Assembly: GCA_947650365.1 (NCBI GenBank) | Contig: CANTAL010000126.1 | Span: 558,001-622,000, forward strand | Source: Chamaelirium japonicum | Taxonomy: Eukaryota; Streptophyta; Magnoliopsida; Liliales; Melanthiaceae | DNA: 64,000 nucleotides | Direction of reading: 5' to 3' | Shown here: positions 42,601 through 57,600 of the stretch, piece after piece | How positions within the stretch are numbered: position 1 is the first letter of the stretch | How the letters are laid out: every line of letters begins with the position of its first letter | Made by a program: the position numbers and the translations under genes | The notes under the pieces: generated by a model | Seen by the model: only the letters and a program-made list of their open reading frames with translations | What the model was told of the DNA's origin: nothing | The model's database searches: none

Positions 42601-45600
42601 ATTCGTACGATCCATTCTAATTCATTCGCATGAATGTAACCATTCTAATTCATTCATTTGACCCATTCTAATTCATTCGTACGATCCATTCTAATTCATT
42701 CGTCCGATCCATTCTAATTCATTCGCACGAATGTATCCATTCTAATTCATTCGTACGATCCATTCTAATTCATTCGTACGATCCATTCTAATTCATTCGT
42801 AAGATCTATTCTAATTCATTCGTACGATCCATTCTAATTCATTCGCACGAATGTATCCATTCTAGTTCATTTGTACGATTCATTCTAATTCATTCGTACG
42901 ATCCATTCTAATTTATTCGCACGATCCATTCTAATTTATTCATAGGATCCATTCTAATTCATTCATACAATCCATTCTAATTCATTCGCACGAATGTATC
43001 CATTCTAATTCATTCGTACGATCAGTTCTAATTCATTCACAAAATCTATTCTAATTCATTCATACGATCCATTCTAATTCATTCACACGAATTATCCATT
43101 CTAATTCATTCATACGATCCATTCTAATTCATTCGTACGATCCATTCTAATTCACTCATACGATCCATTCTAATACATTTATACGATCCATTCTAATTCA
43201 TTTCCACGAATATATCCATTCTAATTCATTCGTACGATCCATTATAATTCCTTCGTACGATCCATTCTAATTCATTTGTACAATCTATTCTAATTCATTT
43301 GTACGATCCATTCTTACTCATTCGTACGATCCATTCTAATTCATTCGTCCGATCCATTCTAATTCATTCGCACGAATGTATCCGTTCTAATACATTCGTT
43401 CGATCAATTCTAATTCATTAGCACGATCCATTCTAATTCATTCGTACGATCCATTCTAATTCATTCGCACGATCCATTCTAATTCATTCATAGGATCCAT
43501 TCTAATTCATTCATACGATCTATTCTAATTCTTTCGCACGAATGTATCCATTCTAATTCATTCGCACGAATGTATCCATTCTAATTCATTCGTACGATCC
43601 ATTCTAATTCATTCGTACGATCCATTCTAATTCATTCATACGATCTATTCTAATTCATTCATACCATCCATTCTAATTCTTTCACACGATCTATTCTAAT
43701 TCATTCGTACGATCCATTCTAATTCATTTGCACAATCCATTCTATTTCATTCTTACGATCCATTCTTACTCATTCGTATGATCCATTCTAATTCATTCGC
43801 ACGAATGTATCCATAATGGATCATACGAATGAGTAAGAATGGATCGTACGAATGAAATAGAATGGATTGTGCGAATGAATTAGAATGGATCGTTCGAATG
43901 AATTAGAATGGATCGTACGAATGAATTAGAAAGGATCGTACGAATGAATTAGAATGGATACATTCGTGCGAATGAATTAGAATGGATACATTCGTGCGAA
44001 AGAATTAGAATAGATCGTATGAATGAATTAGAATGGATCCTATGAATGAATTAGAATGGATCGTGCGAATGAATTAGAATGGATCGTACGAATGAATTAG
44101 AATGGATCGTGCTAATGAATTAGAATTGATCGAATGAATGAATTAACATGGATCGTGCTAATGAATTAGAATGGAACGTACGAATGAATTAGAATGGATC
44201 ATGTGAAAGAATTAGAATGGATTGTATGAATGAATTAGAATGAATTCGTACGATCCATTCGAATTCATTCGCACGATCCATTCTAATTCATTCATACGAT
44301 CCATTCTAATTCATTCGTACGATCCATTCTAATTCATTCGTACGATCCATTCTTACTCATTCGTATGATCCATTCTAATTCATTCGTACGATCCATTCTA
44401 ATTCATTCGTACGATCAATTCTAATTCATTCGCACTATCCATTCTAATTCATTCGTACGATCTATTCTAATTCATTCGTATGATCCATTCTAATTTATTC
44501 GTTCAAATATATCCATTCTAATTCATTCGTACGATCCATTCTAATTCATTCGCACAATCCATTCTAATTCATTCGCACGAATGTATCCATTCTAATTCAT
44601 TTGCACGATCCATTCTAATTCATTCCTATGATCTATTCTAATTCATTCGTACGATCCATTCTACGATCCATTCTAATTTATTCATATATTCTATTCTAAT
44701 TCATTAGCACGATCCATGCTAATGAATTAGAATGGATCGTACGATCCAATCTAATTCATTCATACGATCCATTCTTACTCATTCGTATAATCCATTCTAA
44801 TTCAATCGTACGATCCATTCTAATTCATTCGTACGATCCATTCTAATTCCTTCGTACGATCCATTCTAATTCATTCGTACGATCCATTCTAATTCATTCG
44901 TACGATCCATTCTAATTCCTTCGTACGATCCATTCTAATTCATTCGTACAATCTATTCTAATTCATTCGTACGAATGGATACATTCGTGTGAATGAATTA
45001 GAATGGATCGTACGAATGAGTAAGAATGGATCGTACGAATGAAATAGAATGGATTGCACGAATGAATTAGAATTGATCGTACGAATGAATTAGAATGGAT
45101 CATGCGAATGAATTAGAATGGATCGTACGAATGAATTAGAATGGATCGTACGAATGAACTAGAATGGATACATTCGTGCGAATGAATTAGAATGGATCGT
45201 GCAAATGAATTAGAATGGATCGTACGAATGAATTAGAATGGATCTTACGAATGAATTAGAATGGATCGTACGAATGAATTAGAATGGATCAAATGAATGA
45301 ATTAGAATGGTTACATTCATGCGAATGAATTAGAATGGATCGTACGAATGGATTAGAATGGATCGTACGAATGGATTAGAATGGATACATTCGAGCGAAT
45401 GAATTAGAATGGATCGTACGAATGAATTAATCGTACGAATGGATTAGAATGGATCCTACGAATGGATTAGAATGGATACCTTTGTGCATATGAATTAGAA
45501 TGGATCGTACGAATGAATTAATCGTACGAATGGATTAGAATGGATCCTACGAATGGATTAGAATGGATACCTTTGTGCATATGAATTAGAATGGATCGTA

Positions 45601-48600
45601 CGAATGAATTAGAATGGATCATATTAATGAATTAGAATGGATCGTACGAATGAATTAGAATGGATCGTATGAATGAATTAGAATGGATACATTCGTGCGA
45701 ATGAATTAGAATGGATACATTCGTGCGAAAGAATTAGAATAGATCATATGAATGAATTAGAATGGATCCTATGAATGAATTAGAATGGATCGTGCGAATG
45801 AATTAGAATGGATCGTACGAATGAATTAGAATGGATCGTGCTAATGAATTAGAATTGATCGAACGAATGAATTAGAATGGATACATTCGTGCGAATGAAT
45901 TAGAATGGATCAAACGAATGAATTAGAATGGATCGTACGAATGAGTAAGAATGGATCGTACGAATAAAATAGAATAGATCGTACGAATGAATTAGAATGG
46001 ATCGTACGAAGGAATTAGAATGGACCGTACGAATGAATTAGAATGGATCGTGTGAATGAATTAGAATAGATCGTGCGAATGAATTAGAATGGATATATTC
46101 GTGCAAATGAATTAGAATGGATTGTACGAATGAATTAGAATGGATTGTTTTTGTGAATTAGAATGGATACGAAAGAATTAGAATGGATCGTACGAAGGAA
46201 TTAGAATGGATCATACGAATGAAATATAATGGATCGTACGAAGGAATTAGAATGGATTGTACGAATGAGTAAGAATGGATTGTACGAATGAAATAGAATG
46301 GATTGTGCGAATGAATTAGAATGGATCGTACGAATGAATTAGAATGGATACATTCGTGCGAATGAATTAGAATGGATCATACGAATGAGTAAGAATGGAT
46401 CCTACGAATGAAATAGAATGGATTATATAAATGAATTAGAATGGATACATTCGTGCGAATGAATTTGAATGGATCGTATGTACGAATGAATTAGAATGGA
46501 TACATTCGTGCGAATGAATTAGAATTGATCGTACGAATGAATTAGAATGGATCGTACGAATGAATTAGAATGGATCGTACGAATGAATTATAATGGATCG
46601 TACGAATGAATTAGAATGGATACATTCGTGCGAATGAATTAGAATGGATACATTCGTGCGAAAGAATTAGAATAGATCGTATGAATGAATTAGAATGGAT
46701 CCTATGAATGAATTAGAATGGATCGTGCGAATGAATTAGAATGGATCGTACGAATGAATTAGAATGGATCGTGCTAATGAATTAGAATTGATCGAACGAT
46801 TGAATTAGCATGGATTGTGCTAATGAATTAGAATGGAACGTACGAATGAATTAGAATGGATCGTGTGAAAGAATTAGAATGGATTGTATGAATGAATTAG
46901 AATGAATTCGTACGATCCATTTGAATTCATTCGCACGATCTATTCTAATTCATTCATACGATCCATTCGTATGATCCATTCTAATTCATTCGTACGATCC
47001 ATTCTTACTCATTCGTATGATCCATTCTAATTCATTCGTACGATCCATTCTAATTCATTCGTACGATCGATTCTAATTCATTCGCACTATCCATTCTAGT
47101 TTATTCGTACGATCCATTCTAATTCATTCGTACGATCCATTCTAATTCATTCGCACAATCTATTCTAATTCATTCATACGATCCATTCTAATTGATTCGC
47201 ACAAATGCATCCATTCTAACTCATTCGTACGATCCATTCTAATTCATTCGCACAATCTATTCTAATTCATTCGTACGATCCATTCTAATTCATTCGCACA
47301 AATGTATCCATTCTAATTCATTCGTACGATCCATTCTAATTTATTCGCACGATCCATTCTAATTCATTCGTACGATCCATTCTAATTCATTAGCATGATC
47401 CATGTTAATTCATTCGTTCGATCAATTCTAATTCATTAGAACGATCCATTCTAATTCATTCTTACGATCCATTTTAATTCCTTCGTACGATCCATTCTAT
47501 TTCATTCGTATGATCCATTCTAATTCCTTCGTACGATCTATTCTAATTCCTTCGTATCTATTCTAATTCACTCATACGATCGATTCTAATTCATTCGTAC
47601 GATCTATTCTAATTCATTCATACAATCCATTCTAATTTTTTCACACGATCCATTCTAATTCATTCGTACGATCCATTCTAATTCATTCGCACAATCCATT
47701 CTATTTCATTCGTACGATCCATTCTTACTCATTGGTACGATCCATTCTAATTCATTCGCACGAATGTATCCATTCTAATTCATTCGTACGAATCCATTCT
47801 AATTCATTCGTACAATCTATTCTATTTTATTCGTACGATCCATTCTTACTCATTCGTATGATCCATTATAATTCATTCGGACGAATGTATCCATTCTAAT
47901 TTATTTGTACGATTCATTCTAATTCATTCGTACGATCCATTCTAATTCATTCGTACGATCCATTCTAATTCATTCGTCCGATCTATTCTAATTCATTCGC
48001 ACGAATGTATCCATTCTAATTCATTCGTACGATCCATTCTAATTCATTCGTACGATCCATTCTAATTCATTCGTACGATCCATTCTAATTCATTCGCACG
48101 AATGTATCCATTCTAGTTCATTCGTACGATCCATTCTAATTCATTCGTACAATCCATTCTAATTCATTCGTACGATCCATTCTAATTCATTCGCACAAAT
48201 GTATCCATTCTAATTCATTCGTACGATCCATTCTAATTCATTCGTAAGATCCATTCTAATTCATTCGTGCGATACATTCTAATTCATTCGTACGATCCAT
48301 TCTAATTCATTCGCATGAATGTATCCATTCTAGTTCATTCGTACGATCCATTCTAATTCATTCGTACGATCCATTCTAATTCATTCGCACGATCCATTCT
48401 AATTCATTCGTACGATCCATTCTAATTCATTCATACGATCCATTCTAATTCATTCGTACGATCCATTCTAATTCATTCGCACAAATGTATCCATTCTAAT
48501 TCATTCGTACGATCCATTCTAATTCATTCGCTCGAATGTATCCATTCTAATCCATTCGTACGATCCATTCTAATCCATTCGTACGATCCATTCTAATTCA

Positions 48601-51600
48601 TTCGCATGAATGTAACCATTCTAATTCATTCATTTGATCCATTCTAATTCATTCGTACGATCCATTCTAATTCATTCATCCGATCCATTCTAATTCATTC
48701 GTACGAATGTATCCATTCTAATTCATTCGTACGATCCATTCTAATTCATTCGCACGATCCATTCTAATTCATTCATAGGATCCATTCTAATTCATTCATA
48801 CGATCTATTCTAATTCATTCGCTCGAATGTATCCATTCTAATCCATTCGTATGATCCATTCTAATCCATTCGTACGATCCATTCTAATTCATTCGCATGA
48901 ATGTAACCATTTTAATTCATTCATTTGATCCATTCTAATTCATTCGTCCGATCCATTCTAATTCATTCGCACGAATGTATCCATTCTAATTCAGTCGTAC
49001 GATCCATTCTAATTCATTCGTACGATCCATTCTAATTCATTCGTAAGATCCATTCTAATTCATTCGTACGATCCATTCTAATTCATTCTTACGATCCATT
49101 CTAATTCATTCGCACGAATGTATCCATTCTAGTTCATTCGTACGATCCATTCTAATTTATTTGTACGATCCATTCTAATTCATTCGCACGATCCATTCTA
49201 ATTCATTCGTATGATCAATTCTAATTCATTCGCACGAATATATCCATTCTAATTCATTCATACGATCCATTCTAATTCATTCGTACGATCCATTCTAATT
49301 CACTCATACGATCCATTCTAATACATTCATACGATCCATTCTAATTCATTTGCACGAATATATCCATTCTAATTCATTCGTACGATCCATTCTAATTCCT
49401 TCGTGCGATCCATTCTAATTCATTCGTACGATCTATTCTAATTCATTCGTACGATCCATTCTAATTCCTTCGTACGATCCATTCTAATTCATTCGTATGA
49501 TCCATTCTAATTCATTCGTACAATCTATTCTAATTAATTCGTACGAATGGATACATTCGTGTGAATGAATTAGAATGGATCGTACGAATGAGTAAGAATG
49601 GATCGTACGAATGAAATAGAATGGATTGCACGAATGAATTAGAATGGATCGTACGAATGAATTAGAATGGATCGTGTGAATGAATTAGAATGGATCGTAC
49701 GAATGAATTAGAATGGATCGTACGAAGGAATTAGAATGGATCGTACGAAGGAATTAGAATGGATCGTACGAATGAATTAGAATAGATCGTACGAATGAAT
49801 TAGAATGGGTCGTACGAAGGAATTAGAATGGATCGTACGAATGAATTAGAATGGATATATTCGTGCAAATGAATTAGAATGGATCGTACGAATGAATTAG
49901 AATGGATCGTATGAATGAATTAGAATGGATACATTCGTGTGAATGAATTAGAATGGATCGTATGAATGAATTAGAATAGATTTTGTGAATGAATTAGAAC
50001 TGATCGTACGAATGAATTAGAATGGATACATTCGTGCGAATGAATTAGAATGGATTGTATGAATGAATTAGAACGGATCGTACGAATGAATTAGAATGGA
50101 TCGTATGAGTGAATTAGAATCGATACGAAGGAATTAGAATGGATCATACGAAGGAATTAGAATGGATCATACGAATGAAATAGAATGGATCGTACGATGG
50201 AATTAGAATGGATCGTACGAAGGAATTAGAATGGATCGTACAAAGGAATTAGAATGGATCGTACGAAGGAATTAGAATGGATCGTACAAATGAATTAGAA
50301 TGGATATATTCGTGCAAATGAATTAGAATGGATCGTATGAATGAATTAGAATGGATCGTATGAGTGAATTAGAATGGATCGTACGAATGAATTAGAATCG
50401 ATTGTACGAATGAATTAGAATAGATTGCATGAATGAATTAGAATGGATCGTACGAATGAATTAGAATGGATCGTACGAAGGAATTAGAATGGATCGTACG
50501 AATGAATTAGAATGGATCGTACGAAGGAATTAGAATGGATCGTACGAATGAATTAGAATGGATTGTACGAATGAATTAGAATAGATTGCGCGAATGAATT
50601 AGAATGGATCGTACGAATGAATTAGAATGGATCGTACGAAGGAATTAGAATGGATCGTACGAATGAATTAGAATGGATCGTACGAAGGAATTAGAATGGA
50701 TCGTACGAATGAATTAGAATGGATCGTACGATTGAATTAGAATGGATCATACGAATGAGTAAGAATGGATCGTATGAATGAATTAGATTGGATCGTACGA
50801 TCCATTCTAATTCATTAGCATGGATCGTGCTAATGAATTAGAATGGAATATACGAATGAATTAGAATGGATCGTAGAATGGATCCTACGAATGAATTAGA
50901 ATGAATTAGAATGGATCGTACGAATGAATTAGAATAGATCATAGGAATGAATTAGAATGGATCGTGCGAATGAATTAGAATGGATACATTCGTGCGAATG
51001 AATTAGAATAGATCGTGCGAATGAATTAGAATGGATCGTATGAATGAATTAGAATGGATATATTTGAACGAATAAATTAGAATGGATCATATGAATGAAT
51101 TAGAATGGATCGTACGAATGAATTAGAATGGATAGTGCGAATGAATTAGAATCGATCGTACGAATGAATTAGAATGGATCGTACGAATGAATTAGAATGC
51201 ATCATACGAATGAGTAAGAATGGATCGTACGAATGAATTAGAATGGATCGTACGAATGAATTAGAATGGATCGTACGAATAAATTAGAATGGATACATTC
51301 GTCCGAATGAATTAGAATGGATCATACGAATGAGTAAGAATGGATCGTACGAATGAAATATAATAGATTGTACGAATGAATTAGAATGGATCCTAGTACG
51401 ATCCATTCTAATTCATTCGTACGATCCATTCTAATTCATTCACACGATCCATTCTAATTCATTCGTACGATCCATTCTAATTCATTCGTGCAATCCATTC
51501 TATTTCATTCGTACGATCCATTCTTACTCATTCGTACGATCCATTCTAATTCATTCACACAAATGTATCCATTCGTACGAATGAATTAGAATAGATTGTA

Positions 51601-54600
51601 CGAAAGAATTAGAATGGATTGTACGAATGAATTAGAATGGATCGTACGAAGAAATAAAAATGGATCGTACGAATGAATTAGAATGGATCGTACAAATGAA
51701 TTAGAATAGATCGTACGAATGAATTAGAATGGATCGTACGAAGGAATCAGAATGGATCGTACAAATGAATTAGAATGGATATATTCATGCAAATGAATTA
51801 GAATGGATCGTATGAATGTATTAGAATGGATCGTATGAGTGAATTAGAATGGATCGTATGAATGAATTAGAATGGATTGTATGAATGAATTAGAATGGAT
51901 TTTACGAATGAATTAGAATGGGTCATACGAATTAATTAGAATGGATCATACGAATGAATTAGAATGGATCGTACGAATGAATTAGAATGGATACATTCGT
52001 GCGAATGAATTAGAATGGATTGTGCGAATGAATAAGAACAGATCGTGCGAATGAATTAGAATGGATCGTACGAATGAATTAGAATGGATCGTGCGAATGA
52101 ATTAGAATGGATCGTGTGAATGAATTAGAATGGATCGTACGAATGAATTAGAATGGATCGTATGAATGAATTAGAATGGATCGTACGAATGAATTAGAAT
52201 GGATCGTGCGAATGAATTAGAATGGATCGTACGAATGAATTAGAATGGATCATGTGAAAGAATTAGAATGGATCGTACGAATGAATTAGAATGGATCATG
52301 CGAATGAATTAGAATGGATCGTACGAATGAATTAGAATGGATACATTTGTGCGAATGAATTAGAATGGATCGTACGAATGAATTAGAATGGATCGTATGA
52401 ATGAATTAGAATGGATCGTACGAATGAATTAGAATGGATCGTGCGAGTGAATTAGAATGGATCGTACGAATGAATTAGAATGGATCGTACGAATGAACTA
52501 GAATGGATACATTCGTGCGAATGAATTAGAATGGATCGTACGAATGAATTAGAATGGATCGTACGAATGAATTAGAATGGATCTTACGAATGAATTAGAA
52601 TGGATTGTACGAATGAATTAGAATGGATCATACGAATGAATTAGAATGGATACATTCGTGCGAATGAATTAGAATGGATCGGACGAATGAATTAGAATGG
52701 ATCGTACGAATGAATTAGAATGGATCGTACGAATGAATTAGAATGGATCGTACGAATAAATTAGAATGGATACATTCGTCCGAATGAATTAGAATGGATC
52801 ATACGAATGAGTAAGAATGGATCGTAAGAATAAAATAGAATAGATTGTACGAATGAATTAGACTGGATCCTACGAATGAATTAGAATGGATCGTGTAAAA
52901 GAATTAGAATGGATTGTATGAATGAATTAGAATGGATCGTATGAATGAATTAGAATGGATCGTGTGAATGAATTCGAATGGATCGTACGAATTCATTCTA
53001 ATTCATTCATACAATCCATTCTAATTCTTTCACACGATCCATTCTAATTCATTCTTATGTTCCATTCTAATTCATTAGCACGATCCATGCTAATTCATTC
53101 GTTCGATCAATTCTAATTCATTAGCACGATCCATTCTAATTCATTCGTACGATCCATTCTAATTCATTCGCACGATCCATTCTAATTCATTCATAGGATC
53201 CGTTCTAATTCATTCATACGATCTATTCTAATTCTTTTGCACGAATGTATCCATTCTAATTCATTCGCACGAATGTATCTATTCTAATTCATTCATACGA
53301 TCCATTCTAATTCATTCGTACGATCCATTCTAATTGATTCGTACGATCCATTCTAATTCATTCGTACGATCAATTCTAATTCATTCGCACGAATGTATCC
53401 ATTCTAATTCATTCGTACATACGATCCATTCAAATTTATTCGCACGAATGTATCCATTCTAATTCATTTATATAATCCATTCTATTTCATTCGTACGATC
53501 CATTCTTACTCATTTGTATGATCTATTCTAATTCATTCGCACGAATGTATCCATTCTAATTCATTCGTACGATCCATTCTAATTCATTCGCACAATCGAT
53601 TCTATTTCATTCGTACGATCCATTCTTACTCATTCGTACGATCCATTCTAATTCCTTCGTACGATCCATTCTATTTCATTCGTATGATCCATTCTAATTC
53701 CTTCGTACGATCCATTCTAATTCCTTCGTATCCATTCTAATTCACTAAAACGATCCATTCTAATTCATTCGTACGATCCATTCTAATTCATTTGCACGAA
53801 AATATCCATTCTAATTCATTCGCACGATCTATTCTAATTCATTCGCACGATCCATTCTAATTAATTCGTACGATCGTGCTAGTGAATTAGAATGGATCGT
53901 ACGAATGAATTAGACTGGATACATTCGTGCGAATCCATTCTATTTCATTCGTACAATCCATTCTAATTCATTCGTACGATCCATTCTCACTCATTCGTAC
54001 GATCCATTCTAATTCATTCATACGATCCATTTTAATTCATTCGTACGATCCATTCTAATTCATTCGTACAATCCATTCTAATTCTTTCACACGAACCATT
54101 CTAATTCATTCGTACAATCCATTCTAATTCATTCGTACGATTCATTCTAATTCATTTGCACGATCCATTTTACTTCATTTGTACGATCCATTCCAAGATT
54201 CATTCCAATTCATTCGTACGATCCATTCCAATTCATTCGTACGATCCATTCTAATTCACTCGTACGATCCATTCTAATTCCTTTGTACGATCCATTCTAA
54301 TTCCTTCCATTCTAATTCATTCGTACGATCCATTCTAATTCATTCGCACGATCCATTCTAATTCATTCATACGATCCATTCTAATTTATTGGTATGATCC
54401 ATTCTAATTCATTCGTACGATCCATTCTAATTCCTTCGTACGATCCATTCTAATTCCTTCGTACGATCCATTCGACTTCCTTTGTACGATCTATTCTAAT
54501 TCCTTCGTACGATCCATTCTAATTCATTCATACGATCCAATCTAATTCATTCCTACGATCCATCTTAATTCATTCGCACGATCCATTCTAATTCATTCGC

Positions 54601-57600
54601 ACGATCTATTCTAATTCATTCGTACGATCCATTCTAATTCCTTCGTACGATCCATTCTAATTCATTCGCACGATCCATTCTAATTCATTCATACGATCCA
54701 ATCTAATTCATTCATACGATCCATTCTAATTCATTCGTATGATCCATTCTAATTAGAATGGATCGTGCGAATGTATTAGAATGGATCGTACAAATTAGAA
54801 TAGATTATGCGAATGAATTAGAATGGATCGTGCGAATGAATTAGAATGGATCATACGGTACGATCCATTCTAATTCATTCGCACGATCCATTCTAATTCA
54901 TTCATACGATCCAATCTAATTCATTCATACGATCCATTCTTACTCATTCGTATGATCCATTCTAATTCATTCGTACAATCCATTCTTATTCATTCGTACA
55001 ATCCATTCTCTTTCATTCGTACGATCGATTCTAATTCATTCGTACAATCCATTCTAATTCATTCGTACGATCTATTCTACGATCCATTCTAATTCATTAG
55101 CACGATCCATGCTAATGAATTAGAATGGATCGTACGATCCAATCTAATTCATTCATACGATCAATTCTTACTCATTCGTATGATCCATTCTAATTCAATC
55201 GTACCATCTATTCTAATTCCTTCGTACGATCCATTCTAATTCATTCATACGATCTATTCTAATTTATTCGTATGATCCATTCTAATTCCTTCGTACGATC
55301 CATTCTAATTCATTCGTACGATCCATTTTAATTCATTTGCGCAATCTATTATAATTCATTCGTACGACCCATTCTAATTCATTCGTACGATCCATTCTAA
55401 TTCATTCATACAATCAATTCTAATTTATTCGCACGAATGTATCCATTCTAATTCATTCGTACGATCCATTCTAATTCATTCGCACAATCTATTCTAATTC
55501 ATTCATACGATCCATTCTAATTCATTCGCACGAATGTATCCAATCTAATTCATTCATACGATCCATTCTACTTCATTCGTACTATCCGTTCTAATTCACT
55601 CATACGATCCATTCTAATTCATTCATACGATCCATTCTAATTCATTTGCACGAATATATCCATACTAATTCATTCGTACGATCCATTCTAATTCCTTCGT
55701 ACGATCCATTCTAATTCCTTCGTACGATCCATTCTATTTCATTCGTATGATCCGTTCTAATTGCTTCGTACGATCCATTCTAATTCCTTCGTATCCATTC
55801 TAATTCACTCATACGATCCATTCTAATTCATTCGTACGATCCATTCTAATTCATTCATACAATCCATTCTAATTCATTCGCACGAATGTATCCATTCTAA
55901 TTCATTCGTACGATCAGTTCTAATTCATTCACAAAATCTATTCTAATTCATTCATACGATCCATTCTAATTCATTCACACGAATGTATCCATTCTAATTC
56001 ATTCAAACGATCCATTCTAATTCATTCGTACGATCCATTCTAATTCACTCATACGATCCATTCTAATACATTCATACGATCCATTCTAATTCATTTGCAC
56101 GAATATATCCATTCTAATTCATTCGTACGATCCATTCTAATTCCTTCGTACGATCCATTCTAATTCATTCGTACGATCTATTCTAATTCATTTGACGATC
56201 CATTCTAATTCATTCGTATGATCCATTCTAATTCCTTCGTACGATCCATTCTAATTCATTCGTACGATCCATTCTAATTCATTCATACAATCTATTCTAA
56301 TTCATTCGTACGAATGGATACATTCGTGTGAATGAATTAGAATGGATCGTACGAATGAGTAAGAATGGATCGTACGAATGAAATAGAATGGATTGCACGA
56401 ATGAATTAGAATGGATCGTACGAATGAATTAGAATGGATCGTGTGAAAGAATTAGAATGGATTGTATGAATGAATTAGAATGGATCGTATGAATGAATTA
56501 GAATGGATCGTACGAATGAATTAGAATGGATACATTCGTGCGAATGAATTAGAATGGATCATACGAATGAGTAAGAATGGATCGTACGAATGAAATAGAA
56601 TGGATTGTACGAATGAATTAGAATGGATCATACGAATGAATTAGAATAGATTGTATGAATGAATTGGAATGTATCCATTCTAATTGATACGTACGATCCA
56701 TTCTATTTCATTCGTACGATCCATTCTAATTCATTCATACGATCCATTCTAATTCATTCATACAATCCATTCTAATACTTTCACACGATCCATTCTAATT
56801 CATTCGTACGATCCATTCTAATTCATTCGTACAATCCATTCTATTTCATTCGTACGATCCATTCGTACTCATTCGTACGATCCATTCTCATTCAATCCAT
56901 TCTAATTCTTTCACACGATCCATTCTAATTCATTCATACGATCCATTCTAATTCATTCGTTTGATCCATTGTAATTCCTTCATACGATCCATTCTATTTC
57001 ATTCATACGATGCATTCTTACTCATTCGTATGATCCATTCTAATTCATTCGTACGAATGAAATAGAATGGATTGTACGAATGAATTAGAATGGATCGTAC
57101 GAATGAATTAGAATGGATACATTCGTGCGAATGAATTAGAATGGATCGTATGAATGAAATAGAATGGATCGTACCAATGAATTAGAATGGATCGTATGAA
57201 TGAATTAGAATAGATTGTGCGAATGAATTAGAATGGATCGTAAGAATGAATTAATGAATTAGAATGGATCGTACGAAGGAATAAGAATGGATTGTATGAA
57301 TGAATTAGAATGGATCATACAAATGAATTAGAATGGATACATTCGTGCGAATGAATTAAAATGGATCGTGCGAATGAATTCGAATGGATCGTGCGAATGA
57401 TTTAGAATGGATCGTATAAATGAATTAGAATGGATCGTGCGAATGAATTCGAATGGATCGTGCGAATGAATTAGAATGGATTATATGAATGAATTAGAAT
57501 GGATCGTCTGAATGAATTAGAATGGATCGTACGAATGAATTAGAGTGGATCATACGAATGAATTAGAATGGATACATTCGTGCGAATGAATTAGAATGGA